Shown here: positions 32,236 through 45,200 of the stretch, one piece after another
How positions within the stretch are numbered: position 1 is the first letter of the stretch
Layout: each line of letters starts with the position of its first letter
Assembly: GCF_047495875.1 (NCBI RefSeq)
Contig: NC_092461.1
Location: forward strand, 43,665,601-43,729,600
From: Pithys albifrons albifrons
Lineage: Eukaryota > Chordata > Aves > Passeriformes > Thamnophilidae
Direction: 5' to 3'
Length of the DNA stretch: 64,000 nucleotides
The notes under the pieces: model-generated
What the model saw: only the letters and a program-made list of their open reading frames with translations
Told to the model about the DNA's origin: nothing
The model's database searches: none
Translations under genes and position numbers: made by a program

Positions 32236-35200
32236 TGTGGATAAACATAAGATATGACAGACCACAGTTTTGGACATGATACACTGACTCTCCTCATGGA
32301 TGAACGTGGCCACACAGAAGTTTGTGGATTACAACTGAAAAGAATGAGAAGGTGTCTTGGTCACCCAAGCCTGGAAGGACTTCAAATGCACATACGCAGT
32401 TTTAAATTGAAATAGGAGATTTCAGACATCTTTCGGAAGATGCCTGCTTGAGATACACTGTTAAACACATCTAATTCTAATTAGGGCAGTGGACATGTAA
32501 TTCTCACTGGTTCTTGCCTTCTGTAGCTGTATGATAAGGAAATAATGATCCACTTGGCCTTGGGAATGTGGAAATAATTTTGTTTCACAACTTTCACTGA
32601 AAACTGCCATTCCTGCCAAAGTTTTCATATTGCATTTTCAGTTTGTGGCATGGGCCTCAGGTACCTTCATCTGACAGCAGTGCTGCATACACAGTGACAT
32701 TGTTCTGTGAATCTGTTCTCTGTCTTAACCTCATCAGAGATGTAAAACTCTCCTTCAAGAACATTGTGCTTCACTAGGAGGTATTTCTTGCAGTCAGCCA
32801 GTATTAATATACAAATAATAACACAATCTAAACCAGTACCACACACGTTCAGAAACACCACTTCAGAGAGAGAGAAGGATTTCAAAGGCTTTTTAGAATG
32901 AGTGAACCTCAGGGAGAGCAATATTCACCACCCCTTTGTGAGACAAAGGCTGGAGCATGAACCTCTGGCTATTGCTGAGGGATGAATTCTTTGGCTAGTG
33001 GAGTTTTCATACGAGAACATTCGAAGTGGAAATATCATCTAAGACACCTAGAGTAAGAGTAGTTACAAGTAAATGCACTTTGTTTTCTACAAAAAAGGAT
33101 TATTGTATTCAGAAAAAACTAAATAAAGCACAATATGACAACCTCTAAACAAAGGTAAAAAATGCTACCATTTCAGTGGCAACATTTTTGATGTACATTG
33201 TTTTATCCCTATTAAAACTCATACAGCTAATAAGAAATACATTAGTTGCAGTGCTGTAATTTTTTTTTTAGTACTCTTAAACAAAAACATTAAAACTAAC
33301 TAACAAATCTCTCAGTGCCCAGCAAAATTTAATTAAAAAAAACAGAGAGCAATTTTTACAATTCAGGAGTATACCTGCCCTCCTTCTCAGCTTATAAACA
33401 CATTTTGTACACTAAAATGCACCTCACCGCCCACAACAAGCCTCCAATTTTTTCTCTCTTGCAGTATAAAAAAAACCAAAACACTCTGATTTTCTCCAAG
33501 CTTTGTTATTAAAAGAAATAAGGCAGTGAATGCCAATTTTCATCTCTTGGCAAATGTTTATAGCCAAGATGTAAACCCCTGAAAACAGGGGTTTATAATT
33601 TAAATGCTGACACAACCTTAACTAGAGCAAGGGGAACACTGTTGCCATAATAACTGCCATTCTCTGGAAAGTATTTGTGGCAAGGCTTCAACCTTCCTCA
33701 AAGCAGAAATTCAGGCCTTTGGCTGCCATTGACTGTGGGTAATGGCAGTGAGACCCAGATTCCTGGGGATGGAGCCATCAGTACTCAGAAACTGAAGCCA
33801 TTTTAACATGTCTGCTAAACCTGTTTGTGATCTAGGCATATGCTTGATCCTCCAGCCCTGAAGCCAATGAAGGTTTTTTCCAATGGTTTAAACAAGAGCA
33901 GGTCTGAGTCCCCTGTGTCCATCAATATCACATTCTTTTGTTCCTATCAGGACCTTCCAATAGAACCTGTTTATATATCTGACTTTCCTAATTGAAACCA
34001 GAATATATGTCTTTGCCTCCCACTTAAACATAGCTGGAATTAATATCTTTTTACACCATAAAAAGTACAGTGTTACAATTCTGTAAATACACTGAAGGAA
34101 AGACTGAATATGAGATTAAATTGTGACCTCTATTTATAAAGACATACTTGTTTTATAAATTTCTCTTGTGCTTGCTTGCTCTTTCTTTTCCCCCTCCTTG
34201 GTTTTTTTTTCTTCTAACTGTATATGAAACAAAAGTAATAATAAATCCTGATATTTTAAACATGTGAAATAATGAGATTGGAAATGTTTTATATATAAAA
34301 GTATTGAAAAATTGTAATGTGTAAAAAAGGAATATAATTAAACATAAGTGTACAGTCTCAATTAGAATTCAAACATAATTTCTTTTCTCAGTGTGCCACA
34401 TTGATATGTCTCAAACCCAAACATAATAAATGTAATATGAAAAAATATTTCATCAGTGTTTTCCTTATGATATCCTGTTGGTGAAACTTACTTGTTCCCA
34501 AATACTCTGGCCTTAAATGTCCAGCATGAGGCTGGCTCCATGCCATTAATACCACTGAAACCAGAGCTAAAGTTAGTGGCTCCAGATGCCAAAAGATTTT
34601 CCAAGCTAAGGGAGATAGAACCCTGCAAAATATTTCTAGCACTTCCTTCCTGACTCTCCAAGGCCAGAGCTGAACTGTTTATTTTCCTGTATTATCAAAT
34701 CTTGCCTTATTGGTAGCCAGTGCCAATGTGAGTAGCTTTCAGTTTGTTTTCACTGAGGATGGAGAGATTAGATAATTGTATTTAAGTTTAGGACCTGTGG
34801 CAACAGAAACTCAATGCTATCACCTGTTCCAGGTTTGAGCCACTTTGAGGAAATGAATAGGAAAATTTATGAGTAGAGGGAAGTTTAGAGTTTTTGGGAC
34901 AGTGCTGCAAGGAAATATCACATTGTCTTTTCAATTTGGCAGCTGTCCCTGGTGAATACAACTGATTTTTTTTGTGGCCTGGGTAATCTAGAAAGAGGTA
35001 ACAGAGAAAAACATGACAATTTAGTTTCAAATTGCAAAATGGGACAAACAGTGTGTGTCACATAATATAGCAAATATTGTATGAGAGGAACAGTTCCTTC
35101 ATGTAAAATATTTTGAGGCTTTGTGAACCTCATGGGACTATACATTCAAAAATCTGAAGGCTTTCACACATTTTAGAGCATGGCTGCAGCTCTGAGTTTG

Positions 35201-38200
35201 AATTTGGGTTATAACTGTCATTTGTAAAAGCAGTTTCTAGCTTATAGCAACATCATAGGGTAAGGCAAATGATGAAATTGCCTGTAGCTAAAGATCTATC
35301 TGTTGAGTGGATTAAAAGTGTTTTCTTTAGGAACGGCAGTTGGAAATTTCATGCTAACTTGAAAGCACTCTTAACCAAGCATTCTTGTCTTTTCATGGAG
35401 TCTACAATCTAAAAAAACAATTCTCTCAGAAATAGATTTGAGCATTTAAGTTGGGATATTTTGTTTTACCAAAGCTGCAATGAGGATGAAAGGTAGCATA
35501 TGAGTTTGCTGCTTCTTTTTAGGTGAAGTTTATAAAGATTTTCCAGGGGTGAAATTTATCAGTTCAAATAATGTTTAGAGTATATAGAAGTGACTACTTT
35601 TATCATCTTCAGGAAGATATCTAAGCTAGCTGCTAGGAAATGCTGAATATGTTTGGAACCCTGTGTTTCCCTAGTTTTGATACTTCTTTGCAGCTGTGAG
35701 TGAGGCGCCTTTTTGCTGAGTTCAGGATTCAAGATCAAATTCTAAATATTAACACTGGTTGATGCTTTCTTATCATAAGACAGTCTCATTCACCATCTAT
35801 TGGCTAGTTTAATACCATGTCAGTCTTAAACCTATCCATTAAAGCAAAGTCCCTGTGCAAGAAATCGTAAGAAGTGGGTCCAGAAAGACAAAGAAACCAG
35901 AAGAGGCCAACTGTGAGACAGTGAGATGTGTCCATTGTGGAAACAGGAAAGTTCCTGTGTTTCAGGGGTTTTTTCCAACGTTGCTAATGGATTTTATCTT
36001 AAGTTTGTTACATGGAAAATACATATTGTAAGCAGGCCCTCAGGAAAGAACTGTTTTAGCTTCCTGTCGTCTCCAGCAGAGCATTTTGCCTATTAGATTA
36101 CAGAAATAAACCCCACTTTTCAACCTTTGCAGGCCAAACAAATTCCACATTCCTGGCTGCATGGAAATGGCACAGCTTCAATAAAAGTCATGTGGCTAGG
36201 GCACTCTCCAAAGAAGTAGGAGCTGTGGATTTGTATCCAGTCAAGCAGATGACACTGTAGTTTTTCTATTTCCAGGGCAAGTCCTGTAAGCAGAATACTA
36301 TGATTTCAGAAGGATGTGGCAGTATCCCGTTTGGCAAGTGTTTGAACGAACTTAAATGCCATGCAGTACTGCATTCAGAGTGCCCTTCACAAATGAAACA
36401 GGTTCAGATATTGCTTAATGGCTCCTGGTGTCATGGTGTTGATAACAGTTACCTCGTTCAGGTTTCCCAGATGATTCACAGAGGAGATAGATGTCAAACT
36501 GCTCAACCCAGTTATGTTGGAGAAAATTCTGGTTTTGCGTCAGAGCAGAATTTAAGTTATTGAAGTAAGTTCTCTTGCAATATATATTTCTTTATCACCT
36601 CTCAGATGTCTAAGTGATTACTTGAAGGAAAGCTGTGATAGTTTGTGTCTTGCTATTGTGAACAAAGGCAAATAAATAACAACTAATAGTACTTTAGGAA
36701 TCTGAAGTCTTTTGAGCTCTCTGTTTTTTGCTAAAAAGGTCTCACATGAGGTTAGAAAATTATTAGAGAGGGATTTGATATATGCTACATCTCATGGGTC
36801 CTGAGTTACTTTCAGCTTGTTCAATGAGATCATGGCCATTTCCTCAGGGTCCATTTTATTTTACACATAATAAGGAGAAAGAATAATAAACTTCCCTCTT
36901 TCCCCATTTTTTAATAACTGTAATTTAAGCTACTGAAATCTTGATAAAGGAGTTCAGAAAGTGGAATTAAAAGAAGCCAAGGGGTAGAGTCAAGTACTTC
37001 AAACACCTTAAAAACACCCTCTTATTTTATAAAAAGAATTAAAACTTTGAATTAATTGATGCATTTCCCCAAGGATAATCTATGAGATTTTATCAGGATT
37101 CATTATGTTTTAACCTTATCTTTGAACTCTGATAAACTGTGAGAGTTCCCAAGTCTTTTGAAAACAATGTTAGAACAGGCAAATATGAAGCTCACTAGTG
37201 TTTGCTATGAAACTTGTACACAGAAAGGAAAATAAGCATTTTTCCTTGCCCACATCTGGGCTCTGCACTATGAGCTATGTTATATGCCTGATCCTTTAAA
37301 ATCAAATCTGTAATCGTTCTTGTTGTTTTACAAAGAAATTGTGCATAGGATGTTTGCATTTTAAAATCAGCTTATATCCAGATTGTGGGGAAGGAGAAAA
37401 CTGCTTCAACTTGACCTGTGAAAGATGTGATCATAGTTGAGTTCTGCTTTCATGAAACATTCCCTGCAGAGATCATTCTTTGCGTCTTAAGCTGGGTCTG
37501 TGTGGGAGAGAGGGGCCTGCTGCTAATTACTGTGGTCTGGAAAAGAAGACAGCATCACACTGCATCTCCCTCACTGTAGCTGACATACTACACACTGCAG
37601 TACACACATCGTTTTCCTTACTCTTCTGCCTTTAACTTCTTGAATTTTTTTTTCTCTTAGTTTGATAATTTATCCAGCTTCCCTGCTCATTCAGGAATGG
37701 TTGCTGGAAGGAACTCGAGCTAAGTGGAAATAATTTCTGTGGATGTACTGAAAACCACTTTCTTTTTAGAAACATCACTGAAGTCTATATTCATATTATT
37801 CTCATTTTAAAGGGAGAGTCTGTATGCTGTTCTGTAGTTGTGTATCTGTGTTACATCTTTCCTCACAAGATCTATATCGTAATAAGGACTTCTGCTTTTA
37901 TTTAGCCAAAGATACTGGGGATTGTCAGGTTTCAGAAGCTATAGACTTTTCCTCTGCTGCTAGCAAAGCAGAAAAAAAAGTCCAGCTTCCTGTTGTTCAG
38001 GCTTGTAGAAAAGGAAATAAGTATAAGGCAATAAGCAAGTGCAAAACAAGGAAAGCTATGTTTTATCCAAGACATCTCCTCCAGAACACTTATGTTTTTG
38101 CAGGAATAGAGAATAGTTTCAGTCATCAGTTGCCACTTCTACCTTTTATCCTTGGCTCTGACTCATTAGGGATCAATGCTATCTCTTTGTTAGGTCTGAA

Positions 38201-39402
38201 CTCATAGTACCGTTTTGGTACTCACCCTTCCAATGGCTCAGCTTACTGAAGCTATGCAGTAAGCAGCAGGCTTTGAAAAATGCCTGATCTGCTTCACACT
38301 TTCTTTTGTCCACCTTTCTATCAAAATAGCTCTCTACATTCAGACAAGCAAGTAAATCCACTTATTTTTCATATCCTTACTCCTCAGAGTGCCTAAATAA
38401 AACAGACTCCCTGAGAAATGTTCACTAAACATGGAGGGTATGGGGCAGACATATTATTTGTCCTTTCTAAATGCTATTTATTCTTTTACTTTGGCACTTC
38501 CACCCTGAGCTGTTCATGATCCATAATGAACCTTCTCTCCCTGTGTGGGCCTTGGTGGTTTATTTGATTTGGAGCAGTCTAGGCTGAATGCTGGCAAGAA
38601 ATTTAAATACCAGTGTAGGTAAAATAACACTGCATTTTTGTCTGTTGTTAGAGAATCTCTCAGGTCACTATAATATTATGAACACCTACTCCAGTATTTA
38701 TTTTTTGCTTGAAATAAGTTAAAATAAAAAAGTTCTGGTATCAGCAGAAAAGAATTTAAATATAATTAAAATTTTGACAGAAATTAACAAAAGCATGGAA
38801 ATGACCAATTAAGGCAGAAATGCACCATATGGACTTGGATGTGATAAGTAGTAAGCAAGCTGTTACAGTGACACCCTGCTGTGGTTAGGTGTGGAACACA
38901 CATGTCCTTCTTGGGCTTTATCTACAGATGTTCTTTGTTGCTGTGTTTGTTCTACCTGATATGAAAAGATTGAAATAGTGGTTGAAGTGGTGGTTGAGAT
39001 TTTTTTCTTCCTTGGTGCCTTTTATTGTCATATTATCAATATTTATCAATGTTACTGTACATACTGATATGGAATATCAGTAGGAGCTGTTGCCTGATTG
39101 CACTCTAGTTTACAGAGTTCAATTAACTCAGTAGATAAAACCGGTTCACTTTAAGATGAAAGGAAATCTATGGAAAAAGCAGTAGTTGCTCAATTTTTTC
39201 ATCCTTATCCTAAAACTCAATCTGGAATATAAAATCAGGTAAGCAAAATTATTAGGTTTATGCCAAGTTAATCCTTTGAAATTCCATGGCTTGGGTGAAA
39301 GACAGCAGAGCCATCACTGGTCTCTTCTACTTATCTGTTCCATCATTCAATTTCCAACAAGGATTTCTGAAAGGACAGTCCATTTGTGTTATTCTTAGGA
39401 GT
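32236..39402. other. Unique AT-rich DNA, no gene recognised
   Basis: About 7.2 kb without a recognisable gene, RNA or interspersed repeat. The longest open frame (127 codons at 37,824 on plus) has no domain signature. Short A/T runs occur near 33265, 33340 and 34200. Confidence 0.5.
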
Positions 39403-39548
39403 ATCATCACAGAATTTTCTGAGCTGGAAAGGACCCGAAAGGACCACTGAGTTCAACTCTTAAGTGAATTGCCTATATAGGAACTAAACCCATGACCTTG
39501 GTGTTATTAGCACAATGCTCTAACCAACTGAGCTAATCTCTTCCCAAC
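39403..39548 (-). repeat. tRNA-Ile-derived SINE with CR1-like tail (TguSINE1-like)
   Basis: On the minus strand the head reads TTAGCTCAGTTGGTTAGAGC (A box), then GTGCTAATAACACC with the AAT isoleucine anticodon loop, then CAAGGTCATGGG and a decayed B box. After the tRNA part comes a tail with AGTGGTCCTTTCGGGTCCTT and TTCTGTGATGAT, a CR1-type 3' end. This is the structure of TguSINE1 of passerines, mobilised by CR1. Mutations in the B box and stems rule out a functional tRNA gene. Confidence 0.85.
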
Positions 39549-40349
39549 CAGACTGTTCAAGGAATGGCTTCAAGCATATGAAAATCAATCTCACAGTTGA
39601 TACTCAAGACATTTCTGGCTGTACGTCTGCATACTTATGAGCTGAAAATTTTAGAATGAATATTGAACTATATATTCCAAATGTACCTATCCAGGTAGAA
39701 AAAAAAAACTGGGTTACACAAAATTTCATGGACATTGTGCTTACATTTATGCATCACAACATTTTCCACCTTTACAGGAAACCTTGTACTCAGCTTTTCT
39801 AAAGTTTCTGTTGACTTTTTATGTTGTTTTTTTTCAGTTGTTTTTGTGTGTCTTTTTTATTTTGTTTATTTGTTTTTAACTTAATAGCTGGTAAACACTG
39901 AAATAGCTGAAAGCAGCAAAATATACTTCCACTGAATGTGCCAAAATATTGACATCACTTCTCCACCATCCCCCATATCTGAAGTATGCAAGACTCTTTC
40001 CCTAGAAGCAATCTCCATGTGACAATAACAAGTGGACTGGCTTCCATGTTGATTTATCATTTTCTAAATTTGCAAGCTAAAAAAACAGAATAACATCAAA
40101 GGAAACTGATAAAAATGTAATAAATATTGTAAAGAGTGCTTTCTTTTGTAAAGAAAATTTTTCACAATATTTAATGTGAAGAAAGTAAGATATGCCATGG
40201 AAATAAGATATAGCAAAGCTTTGTAAGCCAGACATGTTCACAATATTGCCAATCCTGAAATTTCTTCTTCTAAAAAAAAGTAAAGAATATGGTTTGGTAT
40301 ACAACTACTAATTCATGTTTGAAACAAGAAAGTCAAACACACTTCAGTC
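39549..40349. other. Unique DNA, no gene recognised
   Basis: AT-rich, with a T/G-rich run at about 39825-39880. Nothing else was recognised. Confidence 0.5.
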
Positions 40350-40463
40350 TCAACCCTTGAGTTTTCTCACTTTTAACCTTCTGATTTTTTCCACATCACA
40401 CCATAGTGGAATGACTTAGTGGCTGTGTGGGGCTGAGTTGCAGGCTGGTGTTAAACCATGACA
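40350..40463 (+). repeat. 5' LTR remnant (3' end only)
   Basis: CTCAACCCTTGAGTTTTCTC followed by TTCTGATTTTTTCC, GTGGCTGTGTGGGGCTGAGT and TTAAACCATGACA aligns with the last ~115 bp of the LTR at 41692-42274. The upstream part of this LTR is missing or too decayed to see. Confidence 0.7.
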
Positions 40464-40471
40464 GTCCTTTT

Positions 40472-40488
40472 TGGCACCCAAGTGGAGC
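40472..40488 (+). promoter_or_regulatory. Decayed primer binding site (Lys1,2-like)
   Basis: TGGCACCCAAGTGGAGC lies 8 bp after the LTR end. It differs from the Lys1,2-type site by one deletion and two transitions, mostly at CpG positions. Confidence 0.55.
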
Positions 40489-40729
40489 TTTTAACTGACT
40501 GTCTCCTGTATCATTATGGGGCTTCTTTGCCTCACTGTACCTTAGAGTCTGGTGCTCGTTACTGTCTGCCTTTTGCTTTCATTGCTTGCCATAATGCTGA
40601 GCCGCCGATCACCTCACTGCTGTCCTTGGGCAGGCAGGTGGTCAGGGCAGCGCTGCTGTTTCTGTGCTGTACTGGACAGGATCGAACTACACTGTGAACT
40701 TGAATCAAGGAACTTGGGACCTGTGGATG

Positions 40730-41312
40730 AGTTCCTGAAGTAGCAGGACACCCTGAAGCATCTGTGGCCCTGGATAAGCCCATGCCACAGCAGGTGCATC
40801 TTGAAGTATCTGGCTCTGGTTATGTCTGTGCCACACCAGGAGCACCTCTGAGGGGGCTGTGGCCCAAGGATAAGTCCACACTGGAGAAGGTACATGTGTG
40901 GCTCTGGGTAAGTCTATGATGCAGCAGGTCCACATTGAAGTATCAATGGCTGTGCATGGGGTCATACTGGAGCAACTCAAAGTGTGTGGTCATGAATAAG
41001 CCCATGGCAGAACAGAACATCCTTGGAGAGACTGCAGCCATGAGTAAGGCCAAACTGAAATAGTTTCATCCCTGAAGGTACTGTAGCCATTGGTAAGACA
41101 TATTCAGCTGGAGCTCTGAAGGCTTTGTGACCCATGAGAAGGCCATGATGAAACAGGTGTACCCCAAAGTGGCTGAGTCTGTGGATAAGTCTGTGCTGCA
41201 GTAGTTATAACCCTGGAGAAACTGTGGCTCATGGATAAGGTCCCACTAGAATCACATGCAGTCCTAACTGACTGCAATCTGTGGATAAGTCTAAGCCAGA
41301 GCAGGGACAAGG
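40730..41312 (+). repeat. Degenerate ~48-bp tandem repeat array (about 12 units)
   Basis: Units share the theme CTGTGGATAAGTCCATGC, then a CAGCAGGT-like block, then a CTGAAG-like block. Clear anchors are GGATAAGCCCATGCCACAGC (40765), AAGGATAAGTCCACACTGG (40865), GAATAAGCCCATGGC (40994), GGATAAGTCTGTGCTGC (41192) and GGATAAGTCTAAGCC (41281). Units are 40-50 bp and strongly diverged. Confidence 0.7.
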
Positions 41313-41691
41313 AGAGGAGTTCATTGCAGTAGTAAACACTATGGTCTAGTCCAAAGGGACCAGGAAGTTTAGCAGGCATCACACAAATGAATGGAGAAGC
41401 CTGCAAGTCCAGCAGTGACCCGACCTGAACTGAGTTGGGTGCCAAATAATTCCACAAAACAGATGACCTCTGCTTTCCTGACTGACACCCATAACAGACG
41501 GAACCCAAAGTCATGGAATAAATTAACTCAGTGGACATTTTGTGGGTACTTTATAGGTAGTGTGTAGAGCAAAGGAGTGATATTTGTGTATTATATTAAG
41601 GCATGGGAAATGGAGTGATTGTTAACTAGGTTATATTCAATAGTGTTGGAGCTGAACATGATGTAAATGGTATGGAAGAAAGGATGGAAAA

Positions 41692-42274
41692 TGTGCTGAT
41701 TTTGACTCTGGTAAAGTTAGTTTTCTTCACAGTAGCTAGTATGGGCTATGTTTTGGATTTGTGTTGGAAACAGTGCTGATAGCACAAGGATATTTTTCTT
41801 TTTGCTGAGCAGTGCATACATAAAATGAAGGTCTTTTCTGTTTCTCACCCCACCAGAGCAGAGACTGGCAGTGTGTGGGAAATTGGGAGGGGACATTGCC
41901 ACGATATTTGACCCCAGATGACTCCAGGATATTCCATACCATTATGGTGTTATGCTCAGCATATAAAGATGTGGGAAAAAGGAAGAATGGGTGGACATTT
42001 GAGTGATGGCATTAATCTTCCTAAGTCACTGTTATGTGTGATGAAGCCCTGCTTTCCTCAGCATAGATGAACACTTGCCTGCCTACGGGAAGTGGTGAAA
42101 GAATTCATTGTTCTGCCTTGCTTGTGTACGTGGGTTTTTTTTACCTATTAAAATGCCTTTATCTCAACCCACAAGTCTTCATTTTTATTCTTCTGATTCT
42201 CTCCCCAGTCCCTATACAGGGAGAGTGAGTGAGCGACTGTGTGGGAATGAGTTGCCCACTGGGTTTAAATGACA
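41692..42274 (+). repeat. 3' LTR of the old ERV (583 bp)
   Basis: Starts TGTGCTGATTTTGACTCTGG, contains TTCTTCACAGTAGCTAGTAT, a TATAAA at 41962-41967, an ATTAAA poly(A) signal at 42147-42152 and the TTATCTCAACCCACAAGTCT block, and ends AATGACA. It closely follows a common avian LTR design, diverged by age. Confidence 0.8.
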
Positions 42275-45200
42275 ACACACACTTACAAAGGATATAGGAT
42301 CAGATAAATAAAATTAAAAGTCAGAACCTAAAAAGTTTGCCTGATTCTGTGGGAGTGTAATTCTGATGTCAGAGCTACTGTCTTAGTTTCAAGTAGCAAA
42401 GGAAATAAAGGGTTCTGTCAGGATGCATTAACTAAATTGCTGCCAAAGGGCCACTGTGTCCCCTTTTGTAATACCAGGAGAAATCAGGACTAGGCTGACA
42501 AGCATTTCCTTAGCACATCTTCTTTGTGTCTCTTGTTACTTTCTTTTCTCCCTTTTTATGGGGAAGGCAACAAGTCTATGACATGCCTAAGAAACAAATG
42601 AGGAACTGGTGTACTCTACCCTGTTTCTTACCCAACCCAGCCTCTCACAGGGAAGGAAAACATCTAGTGGCATGACATGACAAAGGCTTTAAAGACTATA
42701 CATATATAGTTTCTGGTGAGAAACAGACCTTTCTAATTTTGTGTCGAATTTTAACATAGAAAGTGATCAGACAGAGTGATAATTTGAGCTCTGTGAGTAG
42801 TTGGGTGTGTAAGCACAGGGAAGCCAAGATGTCAGTGTAAATTATGATAAATCTATGGAAGAAATTATTTTAATTTTCTTATGGGGCTGTCTGTTATTGT
42901 GCTTAGAAAGAGACTTGAATAAAAAGAATTGTTTTATGGTTAAATAATGGAAAGAACATATGAATATACAATTTTGGCCCTCACAAAGAAAAAGTCAAGT
43001 CTCTCTAATTTCTGTAGTGTTAGGATTTCATCTCAGCTTCCTGTTCCTGCATTATTAATAAGTGGTTATATTACCTGGGCCAAACGTAATGGCCTAAACA
43101 GGTTTCCCCAATAATCATTAAATTGGGAACTGTGCTGTTCTTTCCCTACTTGTTTAAAGATAATGGAAATCCTTGCACAAGAGGTGTTATGTATGCCCAT
43201 GTGATGATTTCCACAATGGCTCTGTAGTTAGCTAGTGCTAAATAACTTTTTCTTTGCTTCCATTTAACTTTGGTGTCTTTATGATATAAACATGCACAGC
43301 CAAATGGTAATTGGTCACATTTTTATTATGAAACAATACCTTCCCTCATCAGAGAAAGGCTCTCAGTGAGATCTCAGAATATATAAGCTGACTGTAAACT
43401 GGACTTTGGGCAAGGTCTATGGATGAGAAGAGGGGTGAGTCCTCACTGGGATTTAAGGAACATTGATGACTGACAAATGCAAAAGCAGACGTATATGCTC
43501 ACCCACCCTCCTATAGATTCACTTCTTGGCCTTCAAGACTTCACTAGAGAAGTGATCTTTGGCAGACAACATATTTCAGCTCCATTTCCAGTTTAAGTGG
43601 TCTCTCACAGTGGTGGTCTGATATATATTGGACTCCTTAGGATCCTTCTTCAGACAGATAGGATTTTCAACTTTGTTTTGATCAGCTAATCTGCTGCTTT
43701 AACCTACATTGCTATTCTTTTTCCTCAAGTTATCCATTTCTTTCTAGGCCTCTTCCTCATGTCAAGCCCCAGTTCTTTCCACTGCTTAAGATCTGCCCTC
43801 CCTCCAGTCCAGGATCAAATAGGCGGGGAACTTTCACAAGCACTAGATCCACCTAAACCCTACCTATTAAAAGAGAAACGTTTAAATTAGAACCAGAAAT
43901 TATTGTGGGGATATGGGGAAGGGGGAAGAAACCCTTGGTGGTTTAAAACTCATTTTATGAACACTAGAAATATAAAGGAAAGGTTTAAGCATGAGAGAAT
44001 TTTCTACATGCTGCATACTGCAATCACAGGAGAATAATAAATCAGGCCCTCTCAATCAATTCCAATCTTTTATAGTCAGCCATTGTAAAGCATTTTGTGC
44101 CCTGATTACACAGCAGCTGCTGAGACCTGAACTTCCTGAAGTTCAGAACAGCTGATCCCGATGAATAAGTAACCTGCTAAGACTCACGGCACCTGACCTG
44201 CTTCTCAGAATTTTCCCAACGGTGTCACATACCAGTATATAATTCCCCCAACAATCAAACCATGTAGTGGTTTTTATACTGTTCCATATGCCAAAATTCC
44301 CTTTCAAGAATCTCCTTTCCCAAAGATCATTTGTATGTTGAGTCATACATCATTTAATAATTTTTGTCCATAATTGCTCCCAGTTGTGAAGCTCTCATAT
44401 ATACTGAAAAATCAAGGAATTGGTGAAAAATGAAAGATCAATATGCAGCTTTGCTTGCTTTTAGGATCCCTCCGAATACACTTTGAAAGTGCTTTGATAG
44501 GTATTTTTTCCCCACTTCCCTATTCCAGCTTGGACTGGACTCTTTAACTTACAGTGATAGAAATAATGGCCTTTTGCTTACGTTCCTGGAGACTGATATA
44601 TCGGTTTTGACTTTGCCACAAATTTCCTGGCTGATCATAGGGAATTCATGTAGGATTCAACTAAATGAAGGGATGTGGAACTTTTAAGTCCAGTGCTTCA
44701 ATACCTAAATTTTAGGCTCCTGGCCTACAGAATAAGTTATAAAACCTGGAGCTGGAAATATAACTACACAGTGCACGAAGAAAGTTAGATGCATGAGTAA
44801 AAATAATAAAGAAATCTTGACAGTAAAAAGGTGAGGGATTAAGCTGAAGTGAACAGATTATTCCTAGAGGTGGGCATTCGTCATTGCTGACCAAAAGATG
44901 GTGTGTGGAATATCAGCCTTTTTTGTTGCTTCTGTAGGCATTTTATTGCACAATTCTCTTATAAAAAGATGCCTACAATTACTTTTTGAAAGAATAGGGT
45001 CTTACTTTAAAGGTTTCCATGCCTCTGATGCTTGTCTTTATGTAACATACAATGGTGTATTCATGTGAGAAGTGAGAATTTTAATTTGCTCTTCAGCTTT
45101 GTAAGGCTAAAACTTCTTTCATGAAGGATCCATAGTCCTCTTAGACAGCTAACCAATATATGTGATTTGTTCTACCCTAGCTAGTGCTATCACATGACCT

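Larger units (their letters stand above)
40350..42274 (+). mobile_element. Old, internally deleted ERV with tandem-repeat interior
   Basis: Plus-strand order: the 3' end of a 5' LTR (about 40350-40463, ending TTAAACCATGACA), a decayed primer binding site (40472-40488), a noncoding interior with about 12 degenerate ~48-bp repeats, a purine-rich tract (41674-41691) and a complete 3' LTR (41692-42274, ending TTTAAATGACA). No gag, pol or env remains. The two LTR ends are strongly diverged, so the element is old. The LTR resembles a widespread avian LTR family with a TATAAA promoter. Confidence 0.75.

Noticed and set aside
37824..38207. A 127-codon plus-strand frame
   Set aside because: Composition and content look random, no domain is visible, and the AT-rich surroundings give no promoter or splice support.
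39470..39548. A genuine tRNA-Ile gene
   Set aside because: The B box and stems are mutated and the tRNA part is fused to a CR1-like tail, so it is a SINE head.
40730..41312. A coding repeat protein
   Set aside because: The units vary in length and contain stops in every frame.
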